The notes: generated by a model not told the origin, from the letters alone. A stretch of DNA of 6,713 nt from Phycisphaerae bacterium (GCA_003557125.1 PWPN01000367.1:1-6713); one strand, 5' to 3'. Counted from the stretch's first letter, positions 1-6,153 are shown. A program made the numbers and translations.

Positions 1-2358
1 AAAAAGGCACGCGTGGAACTGCTGGTCGATCATGACGCCATCGCACCGGGCCAACGGGTCGAACTGGCGTTGGCCATCGAGCTCGAGGATGACTGGCACG
101 TCTACTGGAGGAATCGCGGGGAAGGGGGGCTCGAGCCTCACTTCGAATGGGACATGCCGGAAGGGTTCGCGATCGGCCAACTCCACTGGCCATCGCCACG
201 GAGGCACGTGGACGCTGCGGACACGCACACGTTTATCCTTGAGCATGAAGCCATACTGCTGACGGATGTCACGGCTCCCGCTGCGCTCGAAGCCGGCCAG
301 GAGGTGACGATCGGTCTCGAAGCGGATCTGATGCTCTGCAAAAACGTCTGCATCCGCGAGATCCACAAGGTGGCGGCGGTGCTGCCGGTAGTCGCCTCGG
401 CCGACGAGGCGCAGCCTGCCAACGGGAGCGATTTCACCTTCGCGCGCAATCGACTGCCCCAGCCGCAGGGAGAAGCGCGTCATCTCGATGCCTTGTCGGC
501 TGTGGCCAGCGTCGATCGGATCGTGCCCGGCGAATCCTTCGAGGTGGGTGTCGTCCTGGACATCTCCGAGAATTACTACATCAACTCGAACAGGCCTACG
601 ATCGAGGATTTCATCGCGACCGACGTGTTCCATCACTCGACACGGGGCCTGATGATCGGCCGACCGCGCTTTCCGCCGCCGGTGATGAGGGACAGCCCGA
701 TCGGCGAGCTCTCCCTTTTCACGGGGCGCACCGTCATCGTGTTGCCCGTGGAGGCTGACCGCGTTCTCGACGCGACGGAACTGACGATCCGCGGCGAGGT
801 CACCTATCAGGCATGCGACGAAGAGACGGGGATGTGCCTGCGGCCGACGTCGGCCGAGTGGGCGGTGACGCTGCCTGTCGCGGAGGCAGGGGAAGAAGCC
901 CAGCCAGCGAACACGGAAATTTTCCAGGAGGCAGAGGCCTATCCGGTCGACGATGAGCCGGATACCGAGCCGCTCGATACGGCTACGACTTTGCAGCGCA
1001 TCCAGATATGGTTCGCCTCGTGGGGGGTCGTCGGGTATGTCGTTCTGGCGCTGCTGGGGGGGTTCATCCTGAACCTGACGCCGTGCGTTCTGCCGATCGT
1101 GTCCATCAAGGTGCTCTCTTTCGTGCAGCAGGCGGGCGAGCATCGGCTGCGCATTTTGACGCTCGGGCTCGCATTCGCAGCGGGGATCGTGGTTTCGTTC
1201 ATCGCCCTGGGGCTGCTGATCGTGGGGCTCGGCCAGCAGTGGGGCGGGCTGTTCCAGACGCCCCAGGTGGTCATCGGCCTTGTCGCGGTGGTGACAGCCT
1301 TCGCGTTGAGTCTGTTCGGGGTCTTTTCGGTGAATCCGCCCCGTGCGGTCGGGGAGCTTGGCCAGAAAGTTCGCACGGAAGGGCACCACAATGCCTTTGC
1401 GACGGGCCTGCTGGCGACGGTGCTGGGGACTGCCTGCACGGCTCCTTTCCTGAGCGCGGTCGTCGCGATCGCCGCCCAGCAGCCGCCCAGCGTGGGGCTG
1501 TTCATCTTCGCGATGGCAGGGACTGGGATGGCGCTCCCGTATGTCCTGCTGGCCGCCAATCCTGCGTGGCTCAAGGTGGTTCCCCGGCCCGGCCCGTGGA
1601 TGACGACGTTCGAGCATCTCATGGGTTTTCTGCTGCTGGCGATCACGATCATGCTGCTCGATTCGCTCGAATACCAGATCGGCGGGCGCGGGCTGTTGTG
1701 GACGCTCGTGTTCCTTCTGTTCGTGGCGGCCGCGGCCTGGCTCTACGGGCGGGTCGGTTACGACGCACCACGCGCGCGAAAGCTGCGGACATACGTCATC
1801 GTGGCGCTGCTGCTTGTCGTCGGTTGGCTGTTCAGTTTCAGGTGGATGCAGACGATTCCGCAGCTCATGGAGGCCCAGCATCAGCAGCGGGTCGGTGTCG
1901 TGCCGTCTGATCCGAGGGATCTGACCTGGGAGGCGGGCCGGGTCCCCTGGGTGCCCTACACGCGCGAGCAGGCAGAGCAGCTTGTTCAAGAGGGTTACAC
2001 GGTGTTCATCAACTACACGGCCCGCTGGTGCACCAACTGCAAGGTCAACGAGTCGGCGGTCATCGACACGGAGCCCGTGCGTGCGGTCATGGCTGAGCTC
2101 GGCGTCGTGCCGATGAAGGCCGACTACACGTCGTTCGACCAGGCCATCAGTGAAGACCTCGAGCGGTTCGGACGCGCGGGCGTGCCGATGTATCTCATTT
2201 ATCCGGCCAATCAGTGGGACGATCCCCTCCTTCTGGATGAAATGCTGACGCGCGACGGATTTATCCGCAGCTTGCGAAGGGCCGGGCCGAGCTCGCCGAC
2301 AATGCCGCGGTTAGAGCAGGAAGATGAGGAGTCGCAAGAGGTGGCAGGGAACGGTTGA
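1..2358 (+). CDS. dsbD: Thiol:disulfide interchange protein, DsbD/ScsB-like (5' end outside window)
   Basis: Membrane reductase that passes electrons from cytoplasmic thioredoxin across the inner membrane to periplasmic thiol proteins. The frame is open to base 1 and the first codons already lie in the conserved N-terminal domain, so the true start and signal peptide are upstream; the GTG at 13 is probably internal. Numbering from base 1 (785 residues visible): a first periplasmic domain with the pair C113/C117 (LCKNVCIRE), a second with C272/C279 (YQACDEETGMC), then about eight hydrophobic helices (roughly 342-614) holding C362 (NLTPCVLPI) and C479 (GTACTAPF), the membrane cysteine pair of DsbD. 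A C-terminal thioredoxin-like domain has WCTNCK (C677/C680) and a probable cis-proline at P729 (AGVPMY). All three expected redox pairs are present. Two N-terminal domains, each with a Cys pair, are more ScsB-like than E. coli DsbD. The tail after the thioredoxin domain is acidic and low in complexity. Partner substrates are not encoded in this window. Confidence 0.93.
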   Translation, partial: KKARVELLVDHDAIAPGQRVELALAIELEDDWHVYWRNRGEGGLEPHFEWDMPEGFAIGQLHWPSPRRHVDAADTHTFILEHEAILLTDVTAPAALEAGQEVTIGLEADLMLCKNVCIREIHKVAAVLPVVASADEAQPANGSDFTFARNRLPQPQGEARHLDALSAVASVDRIVPGESFEVGVVLDISENYYINSNRPTIEDFIATDVFHHSTRGLMIGRPRFPPPVMRDSPIGELSLFTGRTVIVLPVEADRVLDATELTIRGEVTYQACDEETGMCLRPTSAEWAVTLPVAEAGEEAQPANTEIFQEAEAYPVDDEPDTEPLDTATTLQRIQIWFASWGVVGYVVLALLGGFILNLTPCVLPIVSIKVLSFVQQAGEHRLRILTLGLAFAAGIVVSFIALGLLIVGLGQQWGGLFQTPQVVIGLVAVVTAFALSLFGVFSVNPPRAVGELGQKVRTEGHHNAFATGLLATVLGTACTAPFLSAVVAIAAQQPPSVGLFIFAMAGTGMALPYVLLAANPAWLKVVPRPGPWMTTFEHLMGFLLLAITIMLLDSLEYQIGGRGLLWTLVFLLFVAAAAWLYGRVGYDAPRARKLRTYVIVALLLVVGWLFSFRWMQTIPQLMEAQHQQRVGVVPSDPRDLTWEAGRVPWVPYTREQAEQLVQEGYTVFINYTARWCTNCKVNESAVIDTEPVRAVMAELGVVPMKADYTSFDQAISEDLERFGRAGVPMYLIYPANQWDDPLLLDEMLTRDGFIRSLRRAGPSSPTMPRLEQEDEESQEVAGNG

Positions 2359-2427
2359 GAGTGTCGGTGGGGAGGGGAGGCGACGGATGAGGAGCCGGCG
2401 GCGGTGGCAGGAAGATGAGGGGTCGGC
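2316..2427 (+). repeat. Imperfect repeats duplicating the dsbD 3' end
   Basis: The segment starting gatgaggagtcg at 2323 (last codons of dsbD) recurs at 2386 as gatgaggagccgg, 22 of 28 bases alike, exactly 63 bases later and so in the same frame. A third piece follows: gcaggaagatgagg at 2316-2329 recurs at 2407-2420, and the match runs on to 18 of 19 bases. The second copy lies beyond the dsbD stop at 2356-2358 but, read in that frame, gives DEEPAAVAGR and a stop, echoing the real tail DEESQEVAGNG. It looks like a local duplication of the C-terminal tail. Confidence 0.7.
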
Positions 2428-2700
2428 GGCACCCGACTAGAGCTTGTTTACGATTGAGTACGAGCGGATTTGAGATTCAGGATTTGAGATTTCAGATTAT
2501 GCACGTGGATTTGAGATTGAGGATTTGAAATTCAGGATTTGAGATTTCAGATTGTGCACGTGGATATGAGATTGAGGATTTGAAATCTCAGATTTGAGAT
2601 TTCAGACCTCTGTGTGTTTTCAACCTTCCTTCGGCCGCCATGTCGTGCGGTCAGTCTCGATCGAATCGGACAGTCAGTCTCGATAGCCGGGCGGCAAGTC
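2359..2700. other. Convergent intergenic region, repeats only
   Basis: This 342-bp gap separates the 3' ends of dsbD (plus) and tatD (minus). I see no credible gene: the small open frames lack family resemblance and consist of translated repeats. It holds the echo of the dsbD tail, a 55-bp tandem array and short repeats next to the tatD stop, each listed separately. No clear GC-rich hairpin followed by a T-run was found for either gene, so any termination here is not of the classic intrinsic form. Confidence 0.8.
2466..2607. repeat. AT-rich 55-bp tandem array (gatttgagatttcag type)
   Basis: Two full 55-base copies lie at 2481-2535 and 2536-2590, identical at 49 of 55 positions, preceded by a partial unit at 2466-2480 and followed by one at 2591-2607. 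Each copy contains gatttgagatttcagatt, then a tgcacgtgg segment, then gatttgaaat. Within the unit, shorter 14-15 base near-repeats (gatttgagattcag, gatttgagatttcag) recur, so the array is nested. The last junction forms a perfect 10-base inverted repeat, 2581-2590 with 2595-2604 and a 4-base loop. Base composition is strikingly AT-rich against the surrounding GC-rich DNA. Arrays of this flavour are, to my knowledge, scattered in intergenic DNA of planctomycete-like genomes; that is recollection, not tested here. Confidence 0.9.
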
Positions 2701-2705
2701 TCAAT
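2650..2705. repeat. Short direct repeats overlapping the tatD stop
   Basis: The 12-mer gtcagtctcgat occurs exactly at 2650-2661 and 2673-2684, and a degenerate form (agtctcaat) at 2697-2705 contains the tatD stop codon. Spacings are 23 and 21 bases. On the minus strand these read as ATCGAGACTGAC repeated just after the tatD coding end. Confidence 0.65.
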
Positions 2706-3483
2706 CGAGGCCGAAAAACTCGACGGCGGCGGCTGTGCTCGCCTCGGCCATCGCTTCGTAGGGCAGGCCCAGCATGTCGGCTGCGAACCGTGCAATGTGC
2801 GTGAGGTGGGCGGGGACGTTCGGCCGGATCTTGCGCACGGGCTCGGGAGCGAGATAGGGGCTGTCGGTCTCCAGGAGGATTTTTTCGGGTGGCGTGGCGG
2901 CGCAGACCCGCCGGGTCTCCTCGGCGTTGCGGAAGGTCAGCACGCCCGTGAACGAGACGCGCCAGCCGTTGGCGGCTAACTCGGACGCCTGCTCGGCTGT
3001 CCCGCTGAAGCAGTGAAAGACGACCGGCCGACCGACGTAGCCGCAGGCTTTCAGGATCCGGACGGTGTCGTCGTGCGCCTCGCGGCTGTGGATGACCACG
3101 GGCAGGCCCGCGTCGGCTGCCAGTTCGAGCTGTCGCGTGAAGACGCGTTGCTGGCACGGTCGCGGGCTGAAGTCGTAGTGGTAATCGAGGCCCATCTCGC
3201 CGGCGGCGACGAGCAGCGGGTCGTCGCGCCAGGCGCGGGCGATCCGTTCGAGTTCCGCATCGTCGACCTTGGCTGCCTCGTGCGGATGGATGCCGGCAGC
3301 GACCCAGATCCGCTCGTGGGCGCGGGCCAGCTGAAGGGCTGCGTCGAGCTCGCCCGGGGAGCAGGCGACGGTGATCAGACGCGTCACGCCCGCTCGGCGA
3401 GCGTCGGCCAGGACGGTTTCGATCCGGTCGACCAACGGTCGAAAGGTCAGATGGCAATGGGTATCGACGAGTTCGGGCACCAT
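2701..3483 (-). CDS. tatD: TatD family metal-dependent hydrolase / DNase
   Basis: A 260-residue TIM-barrel metallohydrolase, the usual length for the TatD/YcfH family, which in characterised members acts as a cytoplasmic metal-dependent deoxyribonuclease. The full ligand set is visible: H9 and H11 in VDTHCHL, H66 in GIHPHEA, E96 in GEMGLDYHYD, H132 in IHSREA, H157 in FHCFSG and D207 in LETDSPYLAP. The ATG start at 3481-3483 is chosen because the family begins within a few residues of the DTHCH motif; a purine-rich GAGAAGAG lies just upstream as a modest ribosome-binding site. It is the last gene of the minus-strand cluster, starting 43 bases after the yraN stop. Family membership is certain. 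The exact orthologue (TatD, YcfH or YjjV type) and the physiological substrate cannot be set from sequence. Confidence 0.95.
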   Translation of the reverse strand: MVPELVDTHCHLTFRPLVDRIETVLADARRAGVTRLITVACSPGELDAALQLARAHERIWVAAGIHPHEAAKVDDAELERIARAWRDDPLLVAAGEMGLDYHYDFSPRPCQQRVFTRQLELAADAGLPVVIHSREAHDDTVRILKACGYVGRPVVFHCFSGTAEQASELAANGWRVSFTGVLTFRNAEETRRVCAATPPEKILLETDSPYLAPEPVRKIRPNVPAHLTHIARFAADMLGLPYEAMAEASTAAAVEFFGLD

Positions 3484-3526
3484 GCGCTCTTCTCACATGT
3501 GGCGAATGCGGGCCTTGGCATCCTGG

Positions 3527-3949
3527 TTACGATCGGTGCGCGGGGCTGAAGGCATTGGCGTGATGTTCGACCTGTACGGAGCCGACGGTCGACCAGATGA
3601 CCGCGACGATATCGAATCGGAAGATTCGCCCCTGGGAACGTGTCTGCCGGAGGAAGGTGCGCGTGGCCGCCATGATGCGGTGCTGCTTGTCGGCTGTGAC
3701 AGCGTCCTGGGGGTCGGCATGGATGCGGTCGGTTCGCGTTTTGACCTCGGCGAAAACGATCGTGCTCCCATCCAGGGCGATGATGTCGATCTCGCCGTCC
3801 GCACACCGGTAGTTGGTCGTCACGATCCGGTAGCCCTTGCCTTTCAGGAAGCGGACCGCCTGCTGCTCGCCCGCTCGACCGAGCCGAATGTGCTCGCCTA
3901 CGGGCCTGTCGCCTCGCACATGCGTCAGGATCGCTTTGAGCCAGGACAT
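3527..3949 (-). CDS. yraN: YraN / UPF0102 family endonuclease-like protein
   Basis: A 140-residue protein of the YraN family, a compact PD-(D/E)XK nuclease fold of poorly known function, often found near rnhB, rplS or trmD. Visible motifs: LGRAGEQQA (residues 23-31), the GEID motif with D55, the FAEVKTR motif with E68 and K70, and RFDIVAV near 111-117, the expected catalytic-core layout. The frame stays open upstream to 4207, but that extension reads through dispersed repeats. The ATG at 3947-3949 is preferred: it gives family-like length and has AAGGAG (3961-3966 on the complement) 11 bases upstream. It sits between rplS (312 bp upstream) and tatD (43 bp downstream). Catalytic activity is inferred only from the fold. 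Confidence 0.93.
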   Translation of the reverse strand: MSWLKAILTHVRGDRPVGEHIRLGRAGEQQAVRFLKGKGYRIVTTNYRCADGEIDIIALDGSTIVFAEVKTRTDRIHADPQDAVTADKQHRIMAATRTFLRQTRSQGRIFRFDIVAVIWSTVGSVQVEHHANAFSPAHRS

Positions 3950-4066
3950 GGCAGGGCAGGCTCCTTCGAGGACCTGAAGATCACGATTCGTCGGGGGCCG
4001 ATGGGATGGCACAGGGGTTCCCGCCCATCGACAGGAGACCGTGCGGATTGAAGCATCCCGACTTGA

Positions 4067-4104
4067 AGAACCCCCTTGATCCCCCCCCTTATAAGGGGGG
4101 AAAG
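4067..4104. repeat. C-tract / TTATAA palindromic dispersed repeat
   Basis: An 18-base perfect palindrome, ccccccttataagggggg at 4083-4100, is preceded by aacccccttgatcc, giving repeated C-tracts. This pattern (cccccttgatccccc joined to cttataaggggg) is a recognisable REP-like intergenic element seen in several phyla; its mobility mechanism is not evident here. Confidence 0.7.
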
Positions 4105-4141
4105 GTTGCTTGCCGCGGTCCTGTGAGCAGTGCATCAGCAA

Positions 4142-4158
4142 ACGGGCGAGACGCCCGT
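4142..4158 (-). terminator. GC hairpin, possible weak terminator or attenuator after rplS
   Basis: Perfect 7-bp stem acgggcg/cgcccgt with a 3-base loop, 104 bases beyond the rplS stop. On the minus strand the stem is followed by only TTT, so it is a poor intrinsic terminator. It could reduce read-through into yraN, or simply be part of a dispersed repeat. Confidence 0.3.
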
Positions 4159-4261
4159 ACCACCCGACCTCCCAGTCTCGGCTCCCTGACGGTGGCGGCT
4201 CGGACATCAGGGACGGCCGCTACATCGCTACCTCACGTCGCGTTTTGGGTCAGGTCGCGGC

Positions 4262-4651
4262 TCACTGCTTCGATGCCTTCTCATCTGCGCCGAAGCTGAC
4301 GGAACGCTTGCGGTCCTTGACGCGACGGGCCTTGCCGACGCGCTCGCGGAGGTAATAGAGCTTGGCACGGCGGACGTGCCCGCGGCGGACGATGTCGACG
4401 CCGGCGACCTTGGGCGAGTGCACGGGGAAAATCCGCTCGACGCCCTCGTTGTTGACGATACGGCGGACGGTGAAGGTCTCGTTGATGCCGCGACCTCGCC
4501 GGGCGATCACCACGCCCGTATAGGGCTGGACGCGCCTCTTGTCGCCCTCGATGATCCGCACGTTGACGGTCACCGTATCGCCGATGTAGAAATTGCTCAG
4601 TTTGTTCTTGGTCGCCGTATCCTCGGCTGCCTGAATCAACGGATGAATCAT
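4262..4651 (-). CDS. rplS: Large ribosomal subunit protein L19 (bL19)
   Basis: Ribosomal protein bL19, located at the 30S-50S interface. Its 129 residues carry the family core: a short N-terminal helix, [17 protein letters not shown], the signature [11 protein letters not shown], then [28 protein letters not shown]. The typical length is about 115; the surplus is a charged C-terminal tail ending in DEKASKQ. The ATG at 4649-4651 is chosen over a GTG 18 bases upstream (4667-4669) because GAGGAG lies 7 bases before the ATG and would fall inside the coding sequence if the GTG were used. It follows trmD in the same direction after 202 bp, a conserved neighbour relationship. Confidence 0.97.
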   Translation of the reverse strand: MIHPLIQAAEDTATKNKLSNFYIGDTVTVNVRIIEGDKRRVQPYTGVVIARRGRGINETFTVRRIVNNEGVERIFPVHSPKVAGVDIVRRGHVRRAKLYYLRERVGKARRVKDRKRSVSFGADEKASKQ

Positions 4652-4658
4652 GACACCG

Positions 4659-4664
4659 CTCCTC
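4659..4664 (-). promoter_or_regulatory. Ribosome-binding site of rplS, fixes the start
   Basis: GAGGAG on the minus strand, 7 bases before the ATG at 4651. It decides against the upstream in-frame GTG at 4669. Confidence 0.85.
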
Positions 4665-4822
4665 GGCACCGATCCGCTCGATGCCCAATGATGTGTTCCT
4701 GGACCGTTGCACCTGCTTCGTGCACGTCTGTCACGTATCCCATCGGTGGCGACCCGCTCGCCCCGTTACCTGTTCAAAATACGAACTTTTGCATTCGCCC
4801 GCCGGCAGCTTGTCCGGCTGAA

Positions 4823-4854
4823 ACCGTCTGAAGTTTCTACCGTCTGAAGCTTCT
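4823..4854 (-). repeat. 16-bp tandem duplication at the trmD 3' end
   Basis: accgtctgaagtttct (4823-4838) is followed immediately by accgtctgaagcttct (4839-4854), 15 of 16 bases alike. The second copy reaches the first base position of the trmD stop triplet (4854-4856). It starts the 202-bp trmD-rplS spacer. A weak 5-bp stem, gccgg 4801-4805 with ccggc 4814-4818, lies next to it. No recognised riboswitch or L19 leader could be identified in the rest of the spacer. Confidence 0.75.
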
Positions 4855-5705
4855 CAGCTCTCGTCGGACGGCCCTTCCGCCAGCAGGTCCGGTCGACGGC
4901 GGTGCGTACGATGCTCCGATTGCTCGTGCCGCCACTGCCGGATCCGTGCATGGTCGCCGCTGAGCAGGACCTCGGGAACCTCCATCCCGCGATAGCAGCG
5001 GGGCCGCGTATAGTGCGGATACTCCAGAAGGCCCTCAGCGAATGACTCGCTGGCGATCGACTCCTGGTCACCCACCGCCCCGGGCAGCAGACGCACGATG
5101 CCGTCGATCAGGACCATGGCCGCAGCCTCGCCGCCGCTGAGCACGTAGTCGCCGACCGAGATCTCCCGCGGCGCGAGCCCCTGGATGATCCGTTCGTCGA
5201 ACCCTTCGTAATGGCCGCAGATGACCAGCAGCCAGGGTTCGCGGGCGAGTTCGGCAGCCATCGTCTGATTGAAAGGCTCACCTTGCGGTGTGAGCAGCAC
5301 CCGCGTCGGCCTTGCCGGGTGCGCGTCTGCTGCCTTGTTCTCTGCATCTGCCGCTTGAGGCCACTCAGCCCTTTCGCCCCTCGTGCTCGCTTGTCGCTCA
5401 GCGTCCGGCCCTTTTTCCGCCGTCAAGGGCGTCGCTTTGGCGGTCTCCTCGGCCGCGGGGATTCCTTGGATGGGTCGCCCCTCGACGGATTCGACGGCAT
5501 CGAACACCGGCGGGCACATCATCACCATCCCTGGCCCGCCTCCGAAAGGGCGATCATCCACGCTGCGATGGCGGTCGGCGGCGAAATCCCGAATGTTCGT
5601 GTACCGGATCGTGACGATGCCGGCCCGCTGTGCCCGCCCGATGATACTGGCGTTCGTGAAAGGCTCGATCGCCTCGGGAAACAGCGTCAGCACGTCGATC
5701 CGCAC
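4854..5705 (-). CDS. trmD: tRNA (guanine-N1)-methyltransferase TrmD with an insertion
   Basis: SPOUT-fold enzyme that methylates G37 of tRNAs next to the anticodon using S-adenosylmethionine, preventing +1 frameshifting. Visible in its 283 residues: IDVLTLFPE at the start, DDRPFGGGPGMVM (50-62), LTPQGEPF (138-145), ICGHYEGFDERI (162-173), ISVGDYVLSGGE of the trefoil-knot cofactor site (182-193), and EYPHYTRP plus VPEVLLSGDHARI near the C-terminus. Between the GGGPGM block and LTPQG there are about 51 more residues than in E. coli TrmD (roughly residues 77-131), hydrophilic and rich in Ala, Glu and Lys. The loop residue corresponding to the catalytic Asp appears to be E220 (SESF). The start is GTG at 5703-5705: it precedes RIDVLTLFPE directly and has AAGGA 8 bases upstream overlapping the rpsP stop. 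The open frame reaches 5801 but that part is a shadow of rpsP. Confidence 0.96.
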   Translation of the reverse strand: MRIDVLTLFPEAIEPFTNASIIGRAQRAGIVTIRYTNIRDFAADRHRSVDDRPFGGGPGMVMMCPPVFDAVESVEGRPIQGIPAAEETAKATPLTAEKGPDAERQASTRGERAEWPQAADAENKAADAHPARPTRVLLTPQGEPFNQTMAAELAREPWLLVICGHYEGFDERIIQGLAPREISVGDYVLSGGEAAAMVLIDGIVRLLPGAVGDQESIASESFAEGLLEYPHYTRPRCYRGMEVPEVLLSGDHARIRQWRHEQSEHRTHRRRPDLLAEGPSDES

Positions 5706-5713
5706 GGTGTGCT

Positions 5714-5718
5714 TCCTT
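5714..5718 (-). promoter_or_regulatory. Ribosome-binding site of trmD overlapping the rpsP stop
   Basis: On the minus strand the rpsP stop TAA runs into AAGGA, 8 bases before the trmD GTG. The overlap suggests translational coupling of S16 and TrmD synthesis. Confidence 0.75.
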
Positions 5719-5977
5719 ACACCTGCTCGGCCGGCTGCTTCTGCGCTTTGGCGATGAGCTGCGCAACGGTCTCGCTCGGCTGGGCCCCGACGCTGATCCA
5801 ATGGTCGATGCGATCCAATTTGAGGTTCCAGCGCAACGCGGGGTTTTTGTGCCCGGGATCGTAAAAGCCGAGTTCCTCGATCACACGGCCATCCCGGCTC
5901 CTGCGCACGTCCACTGCCACGACGCGATAGGACGGTTTATGCCGTCGGCCTATCCGTTTCAGTCGAATCCGCACCAT
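5717..5977 (-). CDS. rpsP: Small ribosomal subunit protein S16 (bS16)
   Basis: Ribosomal protein bS16, an early-binding 30S assembly protein. Its 86 residues match the usual length; the N-terminus MVRIRLKRIGRRHKPSYRVV is the family signature, followed by VDVRRSRDGRVIEELGFYDP and a helix with WISVGAQPSETV. The ATG at 5975-5977 has TAGGAG at 5989-5994, 11 bases upstream. It is the first gene of the minus-strand cluster; trmD starts 11 bases after its stop. In E. coli and many bacteria rimM (16S rRNA processing) lies between rpsP and trmD; here it is absent. Confidence 0.98.
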   Translation of the reverse strand: MVRIRLKRIGRRHKPSYRVVAVDVRRSRDGRVIEELGFYDPGHKNPALRWNLKLDRIDHWISVGAQPSETVAQLIAKAQKQPAEQV

Positions 5978-6110
5978 GGGTTCTCGAACTCCTAAAGCTC
6001 TTGCATCTTGACACGCGCTCCGGACCGCCGCTCACTACGTGTCTCGGCCCGCGTCACACGGCCCGCGCCCGGACCTTGCCCGGCGCCCGGTGAAAACCTT
6101 CGAATCTGTA

Positions 6111-6139
6111 AGTGTACCCGGAGCCGCCCTTGTGAGCAA
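6111..6139 (-). promoter_or_regulatory. Candidate promoter of the rpsP operon
   Basis: On the minus strand TTGCTC (6134-6139) and TACACT (6111-6116) are 17 bases apart. The -10 box matches TATAAT at four of six bases, while the -35 is poor. It would give a leader of about 130 bases before rpsP. Consensus match only. Confidence 0.35.
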
Positions 6140-6153
6140 ATGGCAGGGGGAGG

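Larger units (their letters stand above)
3950..4261. other. rplS-yraN spacer filled with palindromic dispersed repeats
   Basis: This 312-bp gap in the minus-strand cluster has no convincing gene. It contains the yraN ribosome-binding site and four successive inverted repeats: cgatggg 3999-4005 with 4024-4030; the perfect palindrome 4083-4100; a GC hairpin 4142-4158; and tccctga 4183-4189 with 4207-4213. Translated in any frame the region gives low-complexity peptides (for example PPYKGGDQGG and NGRDART) of the kind produced by intergenic repeats in many large bacterial genomes. It probably grew by repeat insertion. Confidence 0.7.

Noticed and set aside
1008..1910. A 300-residue open frame inside dsbD in another plus-strand frame
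   Set aside because: It overlaps the membrane domain of dsbD completely, has no family resemblance, and is Arg/Gly/Ala-rich as expected for a shadow frame in GC-rich DNA.
2466..2607. A CRISPR array
   Set aside because: The 55-bp units are contiguous with no unique spacers, contain sub-repeats, and no cas gene is present.
2581..2620. A rho-independent terminator for dsbD at the 10-bp hairpin
   Set aside because: The stem is AT-rich and is not followed by a clean T-run, so it is better explained as part of the tandem array.
2651..3496. A 281-residue minus-strand open frame overlapping tatD
   Set aside because: Composition is dominated by Arg, Pro and Ala with no motif, while the overlapping tatD frame has a full set of metal ligands.
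3950..4207. An N-terminal extension of yraN to 4207
   Set aside because: It would read through dispersed repeats giving low-complexity peptide; the ATG at 3949 has a ribosome-binding site and yields family-typical length.
5706..5801. An upstream start for trmD inside rpsP
   Set aside because: The extension is a frame-shifted shadow of rpsP; the GTG at 5705 directly precedes the conserved TrmD N-terminus and has a well-placed ribosome-binding site.
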